DNA of 50,848 nucleotides from Lactiplantibacillus garii (GTDB lineage: Bacteria; Bacillota; Bacilli; Lactobacillales; Lactobacillaceae): contig NZ_QWZQ01000022.1 of the NCBI RefSeq assembly GCF_003885105.1, positions 1 to 50,848 on the forward strand, written 5' to 3'. The notes below the pieces were generated by a model. It ran no database searches. It worked only from the letters and a program-made list of their open reading frames with translations, and was not told where the DNA came from. Positions within the stretch are counted from its first letter, which is position 1. Each line of letters starts with the position of its first letter. Below are positions 1 to 10,145 of this stretch, in pieces. A program made the position numbers and the translations under genes.

Positions 1-118
1 ACTCACTCAAATGTATTTCATGATGCAAGCACCAATCAATACCAGAGTTCGTTCGACTTGCATGTATTAGGCACGCCGCCAGCGTTCGTCCTGAGCCAGG
101 ATCAAACTCTCAAATTAA
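1..118 (-). rRNA. rrs: 16S ribosomal RNA, 5' end (partial)
   Basis: Read on the minus strand the segment contains the universal 16S start AGAGTTTGATCCTGGCTCAG, followed by the GACGAACGCTGGCGGC block and the variable V1 loop, then runs off the left edge. The mature 5' end is placed near 118 by analogy with other Firmicutes 16S genes. The V1 text (CTCTGGTATTGATTGGTGCT) resembles the L. plantarum group as I remember it, which is the main basis for the genus guess. Only about 8% of the gene is visible. Confidence 0.97.
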
Positions 119-296
119 TGATGAGTTTTAAAGCTCATTTAATGTTGTACTAAAATTTATTTGCTAGCGAATTGACTTCGCAAATGTTTCGCTCTTGAAT
201 CAAGTTCAAGAGACCCTACACATTTGATTCGTCGAAACTTTGTTCAGTTTTCAAAGGTCTAATTCGTTAAGTTGATTACCTCAACGCAACTTAATC
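119..296 (-). ncRNA. rrn operon leader transcript (boxA-like and processing region)
   Basis: This is the transcribed leader between the rrn promoter and mature 16S. On the minus strand it carries CTTTGAAAACTGAACAAAG-like text, common in Firmicutes rRNA leaders and spacers and associated with antitermination (boxA) and RNase III processing. A short inverted repeat, GAACTTGATTCAAG, is also visible. Exact processing sites cannot be fixed without the distal side of 16S. Confidence 0.6.
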
Positions 297-325
297 ATCA
301 TACCAAGTCATCAATAACTTGTCAA
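297..325 (-). promoter_or_regulatory. rrn operon sigma-A promoter
   Basis: The minus strand reads a perfect -35 TTGACA (320-325), a 17-nt spacer and -10 TATGAT (297-302). It lies about 180 nt upstream of mature 16S, as expected for rRNA operons. No second tandem promoter of comparable quality is visible further upstream. Confidence 0.85.
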
Positions 326-656
326 CAACTTTTTATAAATGATTTTTGCTGAAGCTAAGCGGTAAACCGCTTTGTGCGCCTCAACAACGTATACTAATTT
401 ACCAATTATCCCCCACAATTGCAAGCCCCAAATTTTAAATTTAACCAGTAATTATTGTCATATTAAATCCCCTAATTTTACAATGTACGGATATCTAAAA
501 CGTTATTGGTCTATTTTTATTTGAAATTGGTATTTAAGGGACTCATCATTCGGATTTGCTTAATTTTAATCAGATAATCAAAAACAATGTTCGTCCTATG
601 CAAACAGATGATTTTTTCAAAAATAATCTGTTTCACTCCATAAATTCGCTATCCAT
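326..656. other. AT-rich intergenic region between rrn promoter and lysS terminator
   Basis: About 330 bases without a supported gene. It separates the rrn promoter from the end of lysS, both read leftwards. A plus-strand open frame starting at 556 overlaps lysS and has no ribosome binding site, so it is treated as a shadow. The A+T-rich stretch just upstream of the rrn -35 box could act as an UP element, but nothing here is distinctive enough to call. Confidence 0.5.
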
Positions 657-703
657 ACAAAAAAACGACTTAAAAATCGGCAACTGCCAACTTTTAAGTC
701 GTT
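657..703 (-). terminator. Rho-independent terminator of lysS
   Basis: A perfect 12-bp stem, AACGACTTAAAA (664-675) with TTTTAAGTCGTT (692-703), is followed on the minus strand by a T tract. It sits 10 nt past the lysS stop codon. Confidence 0.85.
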
Positions 704-713
704 CAAAAATTAA

Positions 714-2255
<1,542 letters not shown>

Positions 2256-2314
2256 CTAAACAATCACTACATGTTAATTTTCACAGTCAAGTTGCAAAAA
2301 TGCAAGTGAATTCT

Positions 2315-3328
2315 TCACTTTACCGCGTGAGTTGCCAAATAAGTTGCCGTCCGCTCGGAAAACTCCCGCAAAATCGTCTGCATCTCCGCGAACGACTGGG
2401 CCTCCATTAACGCAACCTTGGTCCGGGCCGAACGGGGAATTCCTTTTAAATAGTACGGTGCCTGTTCACGAAATTCGTGACAGCCTCCCCGTTCACCCTT
2501 TAAGGTTACCAATCGTTGCAGGTGTTCCTGCGCCGTCTGCATTTTTTCCGCCGGACTAGGAGCAGCCAGTAATTCACCGGTCGCCAAATAGTGCGCCGTT
2601 TGTCGTAGCATCCACGGATTACCCTCAACAGCCCGGCCAATCATCACGGCGTCGGCACCCACTTTGGTCAGCATTTTTTCGGCATCCTGGGGAGTCTGAA
2701 CGTCACCGTTCCCCATAAACGGAATCGTCAAGCTATCCGCGACGCGCTTCAACACGTCCCAATCCGCATGACCACGATACATTTGTTTCCGGGTCCGGCC
2801 ATGCATAGCCAACGCTGCCGCTCCCGCCCGTTCGGCTGCCCGGGCGTTTTCCACCGCGTAGACGTGCTGGTCATCCCAACCAGTCCGCATCTTGACCGTC
2901 ACCGGCTTAGCCACCGAAGCCGTTACCGCCGCAACCATTTCGTACACTTTACCGGGGTCTAACAGCCACTTAGCACCAGCGTCGGTTTTAACCACCTTGT
3001 TGACCGGACACCCCATATTAATGTCAATGATGTCGGCCGTCGTGTGCTGGTCCACGAACTGTGCCGCCTTAACCAGGGTCTCCTTAGAGCCGCCAAAAAT
3101 TTGGATACTCATCGGGTGCTCCTTGGGATCAACGAACATCATGTCGAGCGTTTTCTGATTGTTATACATGATTCCCCGGTCCGAAATCATTTCACACACG
3201 ACCAGGCCCGCACCAAAATCTTTACAGATCACCCGAAAGGCGGCGTTCGTCACTCCCGCCATCGGGGCAACAACTAACCGGTTGGGGATAGTGACGTCCC
3301 CAATCTGCCACGGACCGTTACCGACCAT
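2315..3328 (-). CDS. dusB: tRNA-dihydrouridine synthase B (337 aa)
   Basis: FMN-dependent reductase that makes dihydrouridine in the tRNA D-loop. A TIM-barrel flavin domain is recognisable from APMAGVTNAAFR near the N-terminus, the catalytic cysteine in NMGCPV (Cys107), KMRTGW, HGRTR, and GNGDV with IGRAVEGNPW for the phosphate-binding end. A C-terminal helical tRNA-binding tail follows. The ATG start lies 2 nt after the hslO stop codon, with its AAGGA inside the end of hslO, so the two are translationally close. The pair hslO-dusB next to lysS is a conserved lactobacillar arrangement. Confidence 0.95.
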   Translation of the reverse strand: MVGNGPWQIGDVTIPNRLVVAPMAGVTNAAFRVICKDFGAGLVVCEMISDRGIMYNNQKTLDMMFVDPKEHPMSIQIFGGSKETLVKAAQFVDQHTTADIIDINMGCPVNKVVKTDAGAKWLLDPGKVYEMVAAVTASVAKPVTVKMRTGWDDQHVYAVENARAAERAGAAALAMHGRTRKQMYRGHADWDVLKRVADSLTIPFMGNGDVQTPQDAEKMLTKVGADAVMIGRAVEGNPWMLRQTAHYLATGELLAAPSPAEKMQTAQEHLQRLVTLKGERGGCHEFREQAPYYLKGIPRSARTKVALMEAQSFAEMQTILREFSERTATYLATHAVK

Positions 3329-3330
3329 AA

Positions 3331-4218
3331 TTAATCCTTCCCCTTAGAACGGGACAACACGGCCTCTAATTCAGCTTCACTAAAGTGATACTGGTTACCA
3401 CAGAAGTGACAGACCGCGGTGGCACCGTGATCCTGATCGATCATGTCACGGACTTCGTGTTTTGGCAACGCCATTAAGGCTTCCGCAAACCGTTCCTTCG
3501 AGCAGTCGCATTCAAACTTAACGGGCATCGTATCAAGTACCTTGACGTCCCCATCAAACAACTGGTTTAGGATGTCTTCCGGTGTTTTACCTTCCCGCAA
3601 AAGCTGTGAAACTAACGGCATGTCCTTTAACTTAGCTTCCAGCGTATCGATTGCCTCGTCAGTCGCGTTTGGTAACACCTGAACAAGGAACCCACCGGCC
3701 ACACCAATCGTATTATCGTCGTTCACAAAAACCGACAATCCGACTGCCGACGGGATTTGCTCCGACTGGGCTAGATAGTAAGTAAAGTCTTCACCCAATT
3801 CACCCGAAACAAGTTGCACGGTTCCGGTAAACGGATCACCGACCCCCTGATCCTTTGTCACGGATAAAAAGCCGTCGGTCCCAACGGCCCCCTTCACGTC
3901 AATCTTATGCTTAGCGTTCAGCGGCAAGTGTACGTGGGGGTGTTGCAGGTAACCCTTGACCGTTCCGTTAGCATTACCGTCGATCACAATGCCACCCACC
4001 GGGCCGTTTCCGTTAATTTTAACGGTCATTCGTTCTTCACCCTTTAACACCGAAGAAGCTAGTAGCAGCGTTCCGACCAAGCTACGACCGAGTGCTGCCG
4101 AAGCAGCGCTCCACGTATCGTGGCGGCGCTGGGCTTCCCTTACAATTTCAGTTGCGCTAACGGCGTAGGCCCGAAACATTTCGTTCCCGGCCACACTCTT
4201 TACTAAATAATCTGCCAT
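3331..4218 (-). CDS. hslO: Hsp33 redox-regulated chaperone (295 aa)
   Basis: Cytosolic holdase activated by oxidative unfolding. The zinc-binding redox switch is present as CDC (Cys237/Cys239) and CHFC (Cys270/Cys273) in the C-terminal region, so all four ligands are intact. The N-terminal substrate-binding fold (for example GRSLVGTLLLASS) matches the family, as does the length. It begins about 90 nt downstream of ftsH, beyond a terminator hairpin, and is followed at once by dusB. The stress theme with ftsH fits, although no CtsR box is seen directly upstream of hslO. Confidence 0.95.
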   Translation of the reverse strand: MADYLVKSVAGNEMFRAYAVSATEIVREAQRRHDTWSAASAALGRSLVGTLLLASSVLKGEERMTVKINGNGPVGGIVIDGNANGTVKGYLQHPHVHLPLNAKHKIDVKGAVGTDGFLSVTKDQGVGDPFTGTVQLVSGELGEDFTYYLAQSEQIPSAVGLSVFVNDDNTIGVAGGFLVQVLPNATDEAIDTLEAKLKDMPLVSQLLREGKTPEDILNQLFDGDVKVLDTMPVKFECDCSKERFAEALMALPKHEVRDMIDQDHGATAVCHFCGNQYHFSEAELEAVLSRSKGKD

Positions 4219-4263
4219 TTAAATACTCCTATCTCACATTTAATATTCTGCAATATCATACCG

Positions 4264-4298
4264 CATAAAAAGAGCCGAGACAAAGTCCCGGCTCTTTT
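4264..4298 (-). terminator. Terminator after ftsH
   Basis: The stem AAAAGAGCCG (4268-4277) pairs with CGGCTCTTTT (4289-4298), and a T run follows on the minus strand. It lies between the ftsH stop codon and hslO, so hslO is either expressed by partial read-through or from a promoter I cannot identify. Confidence 0.75.
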
Positions 4299-4311
4299 AC
4301 AGCTTGATTTA

Positions 4312-6540
4312 TTAAGCTTGACTATTGTGATTTGAATCATCGGACTTTGGAGCGGCACTTTCAGCACCGTCTTCACCCGGTAAACCAGTCTCGTGATCGT
4401 CAACGGTTGAATCCGCAGATTCCGCCGAATCAGATGCTTCAGAACCAGCTTGTGATTCACTTGGGAAGGTTGGCTGCTCAGCGGCACTGCTTTCAGCAGG
4501 TGCTTCTGAGGCCACTTCACCCTTATCAGTCGCTTCGCTGGATTGGATCGTCGCCTGCTTTTCGGCTTCACGACGTTCCAATTCGCGTTTGGATTCTTCA
4601 AAGGTAGCGGCTTTTTCACTAGGGAATTGGCTTGCACTATCCTTTTCAGGCATCTTACCAGTCTTAAACAGACTAAGAATTTGCTTTTCATCCAAAGTTT
4701 CGTACTTCAAGAGGGCTTCCGCAATCACCTTATGCTGTTCACGGTGCGACTGAATGATATCGGTAGCCGTCTGGTGAGCTTCTTCCGCTAACCGGCGAAC
4801 TTCGTCATCAATCAACTGTGCCGTGTGTTGTGAAAAGGCGTTTGCACCCATCCCTTGTTGGTAAGCAGCTTGCTGGTTGGCGTTTTCCAACTCAACCGGT
4901 CCGAGTTTTTCACTCATCCCGTATTGGGTGACCATGGCCCGGGCAATTTGCGTTGCCTGTTCAAAGTCATTGGAAGCACCGGATGATTGGGCGTCAAAGA
5001 TAATTTCTTCGGCGGCCCGGCCACCCATTAAACCAGCCATCTGTTCCTTGGCATCGCGTTTTGACATTAGCATTTGGTCTTCACGCGGTAACATGATGGC
5101 GTAACCGCCAGCACGGCCCCGTGGCACGATCGTAACTTTATGCACGACCCGCGCATCGTTTAAGACCAACCCAACAATCGTATGTCCAGCTTCGTGGTAG
5201 GCGACGGTTTCCCGTTCCTGCTTGCTGACCACCCGGTCGTGTTTAGCCGGCCCGGCGATAACCCGGTCTTCGGCTTCATCTAAGTCGGACGCGTCGACTT
5301 GCTTCTTATTACGACGAGCAGCAAGTAACGCCGCTTCGTTCAATAAGTTTTCAAGATCGGCACCCACGAACCCTGGCGTTTGCTTAGCAATTTCTTTCAA
5401 ATCAACATCGGCAGCCAACGGTTTGTTCTTAGCATGGACTTTCAAAATGGCTTCACGGCCCTTAACGTCCGGACGGCCCACTAAGATCTTCCGGTCAAAA
5501 CGACCTGGACGTAGCAAAGCAGGGTCCAAAACATCGGAACGGTTAGTAGCAGCCATGACGATAACGCCTTCGTTACCCGTGAACCCATCCATTTCAACCA
5601 ATAATTGGTTCAAAGTTTGTTCACGTTCGTCGTGGCCACCGCCCATGCCGTTACCACGTTGCCGCCCAACGGCATCAATTTCATCAATAAAGATGATTGA
5701 TGGTGCGTTCTTCTTGGCTTGATCAAACAAGTCCCGAACCCGGCTAGCACCAACCCCGACGAACATTTCGACGAAATCGGAACCAGAAATCGAGAAGAAC
5801 GGCACGCCGGCTTCACCGGCAACCGCTTTGGCAAGCAACGTCTTACCAGTACCCGGAGGCCCCTCGAGTAATACCCCCGATGGGATCCGGGCGCCCAGTG
5901 ACACGAACTTACGCGGATCTTTCAAGAATTCGACGACTTCGACCAATTCTTGTTTTTCTTCTTCTTCACCGGCAACGTCGGAGAAACGAACTTTGTTTTG
6001 TTTACTATCGGCTGGTTTAGCCTTGGTCTTACCAAAGTTCATGACCCGGTTGTTACCGCCGCCTTGTCCGGCTTGTCCCATCATCATGTAGAACAGGAAT
6101 ACAAACAGGATCAATGGCGCGATATACATTAACAGCGTGACCCAGATTCCGCTAGACTCTTCGGCCTTGGCCGTTAAGTTAACGTTGTGTTTTGCCGCCA
6201 ACTTGGAAACTTGATCAACCGTTGAATTATTTTCCAACATCGTTGTTGAAAACGACGTGGTCTTCGTTGAAGCACTCTTAATCCCTAACGCGTTAGCGGA
6301 AGAAGTTGATTGTGCCTTACGGTATGAACCCGTTACCTTGTAGACGCCACCACTAGGCTGGATACTAACGTTCTTAACGTTATCCTTGTCTAATTGTTTG
6401 ACAAATTCGCTATAGCGAATATTTTGGGTCTGTGAGCTGGAATTTCCACCAAAGAAGAAGTAGATAATCCCCATCAAGCTTAAGAAGATCAAAATATAAA
6501 ATAAGCTATTACGAAAGAGTCCATTGCGTCGATTGTTCAT
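4312..6540 (-). CDS. ftsH: ATP-dependent zinc metalloprotease FtsH (742 aa)
   Basis: Membrane-anchored AAA+ protease for quality control of membrane and short-lived proteins. It has an N-terminal membrane segment (about 10-30), an extracellular domain, and a second membrane segment (about 133-155). Walker A GPPGTGKT lies near 227-234, Walker B IIFIDEID near 282-289, and the zinc-binding HEAGH near 449-453. The last ~100 residues are an acidic Ser/Glu/Ala-rich tail that looks disordered. I chose the ATG at 6540 because AAGGAGG lies 5 nt before it. An in-frame ATG five codons upstream would place this ribosome binding site inside the gene. A CtsR operator overlaps the promoter upstream. Confidence 0.97.
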   Translation of the reverse strand: MNNRRNGLFRNSLFYILIFLSLMGIIYFFFGGNSSSQTQNIRYSEFVKQLDKDNVKNVSIQPSGGVYKVTGSYRKAQSTSSANALGIKSASTKTTSFSTTMLENNSTVDQVSKLAAKHNVNLTAKAEESSGIWVTLLMYIAPLILFVFLFYMMMGQAGQGGGNNRVMNFGKTKAKPADSKQNKVRFSDVAGEEEEKQELVEVVEFLKDPRKFVSLGARIPSGVLLEGPPGTGKTLLAKAVAGEAGVPFFSISGSDFVEMFVGVGASRVRDLFDQAKKNAPSIIFIDEIDAVGRQRGNGMGGGHDEREQTLNQLLVEMDGFTGNEGVIVMAATNRSDVLDPALLRPGRFDRKILVGRPDVKGREAILKVHAKNKPLAADVDLKEIAKQTPGFVGADLENLLNEAALLAARRNKKQVDASDLDEAEDRVIAGPAKHDRVVSKQERETVAYHEAGHTIVGLVLNDARVVHKVTIVPRGRAGGYAIMLPREDQMLMSKRDAKEQMAGLMGGRAAEEIIFDAQSSGASNDFEQATQIARAMVTQYGMSEKLGPVELENANQQAAYQQGMGANAFSQHTAQLIDDEVRRLAEEAHQTATDIIQSHREQHKVIAEALLKYETLDEKQILSLFKTGKMPEKDSASQFPSEKAATFEESKRELERREAEKQATIQSSEATDKGEVASEAPAESSAAEQPTFPSESQAGSEASDSAESADSTVDDHETGLPGEDGAESAAPKSDDSNHNSQA

Positions 6541-6607
6541 ATGTGCCTCCTTCATCGAAACTTTTATATACTGTTTAAAAGCACGGTACTATTCTTCGAT
6601 AGTCTAA

Positions 6608-6637
6608 ATAATAGCACATTTGACTATCATTGACCAA
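6608..6637 (-). promoter_or_regulatory. ftsH promoter
   Basis: On the minus strand: -35 TTGGTC (6632-6637), an 18-nt spacer, and -10 TATTAT (6608-6613) with an extended TGC immediately before it. It begins in the gap just after the hpt stop codon. Confidence 0.65.
6619..6635 (-). promoter_or_regulatory. CtsR heat-shock operator overlapping the ftsH promoter
   Basis: The minus strand reads GGTCAAT-GAT-AGTCAAA, matching the CtsR direct heptad repeat RGTCAAA-NAN-RGTCAAA at all but one position. The site covers the -35 box and most of the spacer, so bound CtsR would block RNA polymerase. From family knowledge, ftsH of L. plantarum has been reported as a CtsR regulon member, which fits. Confidence 0.8.
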
Positions 6638-6640
6638 TTA

Positions 6641-7180
6641 TTAATGCTCGTAAATTTTGGGCTTCAAAATTCCGACGTACGGTAGGTTACGGTAACGTTC
6701 CGCGTAATCCAAACCGTACCCCACCACGAACTCATTTGGTACTTCAAAACCAATGTAATCAGCCTTAATATCCACGAGGCGCCCCGCTGGTTTATCCAAC
6801 AGTGTGCAGACCTTAACGGAGTTGACGTCCCGGCGTTTTAATAAGTCTACTAAAAACTTCAGCGTCCGACCCGTATCAATAATATCCTCAATCACTAACA
6901 CGTCCCGGCCAGTCACGTCCGCATCCAGGTCCTTAGTTAACTGAACCTCACCACTTGAAATGGTCTCATTCCCATAACTAGATAGGTTAATGAAATCAAG
7001 ATCCGCGTAAATATCCATTTCCCGGATAATATCCGTAGTGAATAAGACGGCACCCTTGAGTACACAAATAATTAATGGGTTCTTGCCAGCATAAGCGGTC
7101 GTTAGTTCTTTTCCAAGTTTCTGTGCAACCTGATGGATTTCCTCGCGACTATAAAGTACTCGTTCAATGTCGTTGTTCAT
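6641..7180 (-). CDS. hpt: Hypoxanthine phosphoribosyltransferase (179 aa)
   Basis: Purine salvage enzyme making IMP/GMP from hypoxanthine/guanine and PRPP. The PRPP-binding signature [12 protein letters not shown] lies at about 95-106, and the length is normal. The open frame extends ten codons further and overlaps the end of tilS. I prefer the ATG at 7180 because homologues begin MNNDIERVL and AAAGGAG (7194-7200) precedes it, though the 13-nt spacing is long. The alternative upstream ATG has no ribosome binding site. It follows tilS directly, the usual Firmicutes tilS-hpt-ftsH order. Confidence 0.95.
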   Translation of the reverse strand: MNNDIERVLYSREEIHQVAQKLGKELTTAYAGKNPLIICVLKGAVLFTTDIIREMDIYADLDFINLSSYGNETISSGEVQLTKDLDADVTGRDVLVIEDIIDTGRTLKFLVDLLKRRDVNSVKVCTLLDKPAGRLVDIKADYIGFEVPNEFVVGYGLDYAERYRNLPYVGILKPKIYEH

Positions 7181-7199
7181 CGTTTCAGATGTACTCCTT

Positions 7200-8552
7200 T
7201 CAACTCCCATGTTTTAAGGCTAAAAATACTGTTTGCGTGCCAAAATCGTGGTCACGATAAGTAAATTTATGACCAACGACCCACAAGACCTGTTCGTGAG
7301 CATTCACCAACACCCGTACCCGTGACCGCTGCTCAGCCGGTAATTTTTGATCAATCAGGACCCGGCGAACACTTTGGTGACCACCCCCACGCAACGTGAG
7401 TTGATCACCCGCTCGCCACGGCCGCCAGTACAACGGCCAGTCTTGCTCGACCAACCGTAAGGGCTGCCCAGCGGCAACGGTCGGGTGTGAAAAAAGACCC
7501 GCGGTTTGAGTCGCAGTAATTTTCTGCCATTGGTTTAAGTCTACCATAATTTTTTCACCGGGCATTAACTTTTTAACCCTTTTTTTATGCGGACGAACGT
7601 CAATGATATCAACCTGTTTCACTAAATCAACGGTACCGTTGACTGGTAGTGTTCCGGTCGGGTGGTTGGTATTTTGCAACCAGTGCATTACCGGACGCAG
7701 CTTCTCCTCGCTAAACAGCTCGTGCGTACGCTGATGAAGCCAGGCGCGTAGTAGTGGTAACTGCCACGCTGCCGGCACCCGTTGCAAAGCCGCTAAATTG
7801 ACGGTTTCCGTCTCCGTGACCACGTGCGGTAACAAGTACGCGACCATCTCACTTTTGGCCGTTAACAACTGCCGCAACTGTTGCTGGTACCCCGCCACGT
7901 GCGTCAAAAATTCAGGGTTGACCGTCGTTAACTCGGGGACGACCCGTTGACGAATCCGGTTACGGGTAAACTGGACGTCCTGATTAGTGACATCCTCGTA
8001 AAATTGAATTTCCTGCGCGGCGGCGTACGCCCGAATTGTTTGCTTCGACCACGTTAACAATGGTCGAATCAGCTGACCACCAGCAAACGGTCGTTGTGGA
8101 GCAATGCCCGTTAACTGCGCAACGTCACCCCCTCGGGCTAACTTCATCAAATAAGTTTCCGCCTGATCGTTGGCGTGGTGTGCCGTCAACACAGCTACCG
8201 CGCCCGTCGTGGCCATGACTTGTTCAAAAAAGTGGTACCGAAATGCACGGCCCGCCGCCTCCACTCCGGTTTGGGGGTGTGATTGAACCGGCCAATCCGT
8301 AACCTGTAACGTTAAGTGGTGTTCAGCACAGTACCGAGTCAAAAAAGCGGCTTCCCGCTGACTCTGCCGGCGTAAATGATGATTAACGTGAGCCACAATG
8401 ATGCGGGGACGTTGACGTACCGGCAGCCGTTGTAGCAAAGTCAGCAACACCATCGAATCAACCCCGGTCGAAACGGCGACGACCACCGTTTTAGTCGGGT
8501 ACAGTAGTCGCGATTGCGCCAGTTGCCGATTAAATTGTTGAACTGGGGTCAC
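7200..8552 (-). CDS. tilS: tRNA(Ile)-lysidine synthase (450 aa)
   Basis: Converts C34 of tRNA-Ile(CAU) to lysidine, allowing AUA decoding. The PP-loop ATPase signature reads STGVDS (residues 28-33) in place of the common SGGxDS. This is a conservative variant that keeps Ser, Gly and Asp. The N-terminal N-type ATPase domain and C-terminal TilS domains are both present and the length is normal. I chose the GTG at 8552, which has GGAAGG 7 nt upstream, rather than the TTG seven codons earlier. A strong terminator ends only about 25 nt before the start codon, leaving little room for a promoter. Essential in most bacteria. Confidence 0.93.
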   Translation of the reverse strand: MTPVQQFNRQLAQSRLLYPTKTVVVAVSTGVDSMVLLTLLQRLPVRQRPRIIVAHVNHHLRRQSQREAAFLTRYCAEHHLTLQVTDWPVQSHPQTGVEAAGRAFRYHFFEQVMATTGAVAVLTAHHANDQAETYLMKLARGGDVAQLTGIAPQRPFAGGQLIRPLLTWSKQTIRAYAAAQEIQFYEDVTNQDVQFTRNRIRQRVVPELTTVNPEFLTHVAGYQQQLRQLLTAKSEMVAYLLPHVVTETETVNLAALQRVPAAWQLPLLRAWLHQRTHELFSEEKLRPVMHWLQNTNHPTGTLPVNGTVDLVKQVDIIDVRPHKKRVKKLMPGEKIMVDLNQWQKITATQTAGLFSHPTVAAGQPLRLVEQDWPLYWRPWRAGDQLTLRGGGHQSVRRVLIDQKLPAEQRSRVRVLVNAHEQVLWVVGHKFTYRDHDFGTQTVFLALKHGS

Positions 8553-8576
8553 ATTCTCACCTTCCCGTAACAAGTT

Positions 8577-8614
8577 AAAAAAAGACGGACGTGACCCGTT
8601 TGCGTCACGTCCGT
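8577..8614 (-). terminator. Terminator between the S1-domain gene and tilS
   Basis: A perfect 11-bp GC-rich stem, ACGGACGTGAC (8585-8595) with GTCACGTCCGT (8604-8614), is followed on the minus strand by seven T residues. It should strongly stop transcription from the S1-domain gene. Confidence 0.88.
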
Positions 8615-8667
8615 ACTTAATTACATTTAAACTAAATTAATGGCAAGTAACACTTCAAGTACGTGTT

Positions 8668-9213
8668 TTAGCTACGCCGACCGCCCCGGCCGCCACGTTT
8701 ACCTTCAGTATTGCGTTTCAACGTTGCCAGACGGTCTTCACTTTCCTTTAAGAAGCCGGACATTAATGAATCAAAGTCCTCTTTTTTATTTTCATGTTGC
8801 CGTGATTGGTAGCGGCCACCGCCGTTACCTCCCCGCGAATGAAAATTATTTGGCCGTTCACGGTGATTACCGTTGCTTTGGTGTTCGTTACGATCGGAGC
8901 GACCGTGATTATTACCTTGGTGGTTACCACCCTGATGGGAATTACGATGGTCACCATGGCCGTGTTCACCCTGTGGGTGGTCGACCGCTTTGCGAATTGA
9001 CAAACCAATCTTACCATCGTTACCAACGGATAATACTTTGACAGTCACTTCGTCGCCCACACTCAAAACATCGTGGATATCCTTAACAAAGCCATCGGAA
9101 ACTTCACTGATATGAACCAGCCCCGTTTGATTATTACCCAGGTTCACGAACGCACCAAAGTTGGTGATCCCGGATACCTTACCAGTGACTTTCGTACCTA
9201 CTTCAATTGCCAT
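8668..9213 (-). CDS. S1 RNA-binding domain protein, YabR-like (181 aa)
   Basis: One S1 domain fills the first ~75 residues (GTKVTGKVSGITNFGAFVNL, then GLVHISEVSDG), as in Bacillus YabR. The remainder is low complexity: a His/Gly/Asn/Arg-rich stretch (about 82-140), a short charged helix, and an RGG-type end (RGGRGGRRS). It presumably binds RNA, possibly on ribosomes. The start ATG has GGAGG 13 nt upstream, rather far. An extended -10 (TGC TATACT, 9249-9254) gives it its own promoter after the divIC terminator. It sits between divIC and tilS as in other Firmicutes. Confidence 0.88.
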   Translation of the reverse strand: MAIEVGTKVTGKVSGITNFGAFVNLGNNQTGLVHISEVSDGFVKDIHDVLSVGDEVTVKVLSVGNDGKIGLSIRKAVDHPQGEHGHGDHRNSHQGGNHQGNNHGRSDRNEHQSNGNHRERPNNFHSRGGNGGGRYQSRQHENKKEDFDSLMSGFLKESEDRLATLKRNTEGKRGGRGGRRS

Positions 9214-9295
9214 AAAAAAAGTTGTTCCTCCTATGAAATAATGGTTTTAGTATAGCATACTTTGTGAAATATCGAGTTAAACATTTTAACTCGCA

Positions 9296-9329
9296 ACAAA
9301 AAGTGGTCTACCCGTTAAAAGCAGACCGC
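9296..9329 (-). terminator. Terminator of divIC
   Basis: The stem GTGGTCTAC (9303-9311) pairs imperfectly with GCAGACCGC (9321-9329), with one mismatch and one wobble, followed on the minus strand by a T run. It separates divIC from the S1-domain gene. Confidence 0.7.
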
Positions 9330-9337
9330 AACCCCGA

Positions 9338-9736
9338 CTAATTAGCGGTTACATCGGCTGCATTATCATTTGGTAAGCTATAAACCGTTTCGCCGCTCTT
9401 CGTGTAATCGTACTTTGACCGCAATAATTTTTGTAAATAATCTTTATTATTGAGTTGTTTGATTTGCGTTTCTAGCTGGCCATTTTTTTGTTGGGCCCGT
9501 TTCAACTTGACCTGACTGGTCGCCACTTCACGGTTCACTTGGTGCAAACTCACGCGCGTATTGATCAGTTGATAGCCAAAGAGTAACATTAACGCGCCAA
9601 ATACCGCGACAATCAAAACAAACCGCCGACGTCGAACCTGAGCGACCCGCTGCTTTTGACCCTGATAGTCGCTGGCAACTTGACGCGAATAATCGTTATC
9701 TAACTGTTTGATTTTGCTGCGTGAACCGTTCGTCAT
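9338..9736 (-). CDS. divIC: Septum formation initiator DivIC/FtsB family (132 aa)
   Basis: Bitopic cell-division protein of the FtsL-DivIB-DivIC complex that activates septal wall synthesis. A basic cytoplasmic N-terminus is followed by one membrane segment (about residues 39-57), an extracellular coiled coil (about 60-95) and a short conserved end. It lies between rqcP and the S1-domain gene, the canonical position for divIC. It has a good promoter 35-60 nt upstream and its own terminator, so it is probably transcribed alone as well as with rqcP. ATG start with AAAGGA upstream. Confidence 0.92.
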   Translation of the reverse strand: MTNGSRSKIKQLDNDYSRQVASDYQGQKQRVAQVRRRRFVLIVAVFGALMLLFGYQLINTRVSLHQVNREVATSQVKLKRAQQKNGQLETQIKQLNNKDYLQKLLRSKYDYTKSGETVYSLPNDNAADVTAN

Positions 9737-9769
9737 GCTGGTGCAGTCCTTTCAAATTGGGTTGCCTAA

Positions 9770-9798
9770 ATTATAACAACTTCAACCGGCGGTGTAAA
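9770..9798 (-). promoter_or_regulatory. divIC promoter
   Basis: Minus strand: -35 TTTACA (9793-9798), a 17-nt spacer, and -10 TATAAT (9770-9775) preceded by an extended TGT. It is one of the best promoter matches in the window. Confidence 0.75.
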
Positions 9799-9857
9799 CG
9801 ACATCATTTCGATTAAACCAATGTTTGGGGCCATATCAATCAACCAAAGCATCCCCA

Positions 9858-10145
9858 TTAATCACTAAACGGTTGCCGATAATCCGTTTTATAATCTTCG
9901 CTCACGATGTCATACATGAGTTCGGCATCGTTTTTCTTGGTCGTTTCAATCAACTGGGTCACCTTGACCGTTAACGTTTTATTGCCAAAACCGATAATTA
10001 ACTCATCGTCAACGTTCACGTTGCTTGATGATTTGGCAACTTTGCCGTTGATTTGAATCCGCCCCTTATCCGCAATTTCTTTAGCGACGGAACGCCGCTT
10101 AATAATCCGTGAAACTTTTAAAAACTTATCTAAACGCATACTCAT
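9858..10145 (-). CDS. rqcP: RqcP, S4-domain ribosome quality-control factor (95 aa)
   Basis: Small RNA-binding protein of the YabO family, known to act with RqcH in C-terminal alanine tailing of stalled nascent chains on 50S subunits. An S4 domain starts at [16 protein letters not shown] and includes KGRIQINGK. The length of about 90 residues is typical. I chose the ATG at 10145, whose ATGA overlaps the TGA of the upstream flippase gene, with AAAGGAAAGGA about 8-10 nt before. The longer open frame (to 10211) would extend into the flippase gene without homology. Likely translationally coupled within pth-mfd-flippase-rqcP. Confidence 0.92.
   Translation of the reverse strand: MSMRLDKFLKVSRIIKRRSVAKEIADKGRIQINGKVAKSSSNVNVDDELIIGFGNKTLTVKVTQLIETTKKNDAELMYDIVSEDYKTDYRQPFSD

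Noticed and set aside
447-480. Possible second rrn promoter upstream of the main one
   Set aside because: The -35-like ATGACA has no acceptable -10 at 16-18 nt on the minus strand.
4203-4691. Open frame of 162 codons on the minus strand at the 3' end of ftsH
   Set aside because: It overlaps the ftsH tail in another frame, is basic and low in complexity, and has no ribosome binding site. It is a shadow of the acidic FtsH tail.
5222-5722. Plus-strand open frame of 166 codons opposite ftsH
   Set aside because: Antisense of the highly conserved FtsH AAA domain; no ribosome binding site or homology.
8640-9041. Plus-strand open frame of 133 codons opposite the S1-domain gene
   Set aside because: It is an antisense reading of the low-complexity His/Gly/Arg tail, where stop codons are rare by composition.
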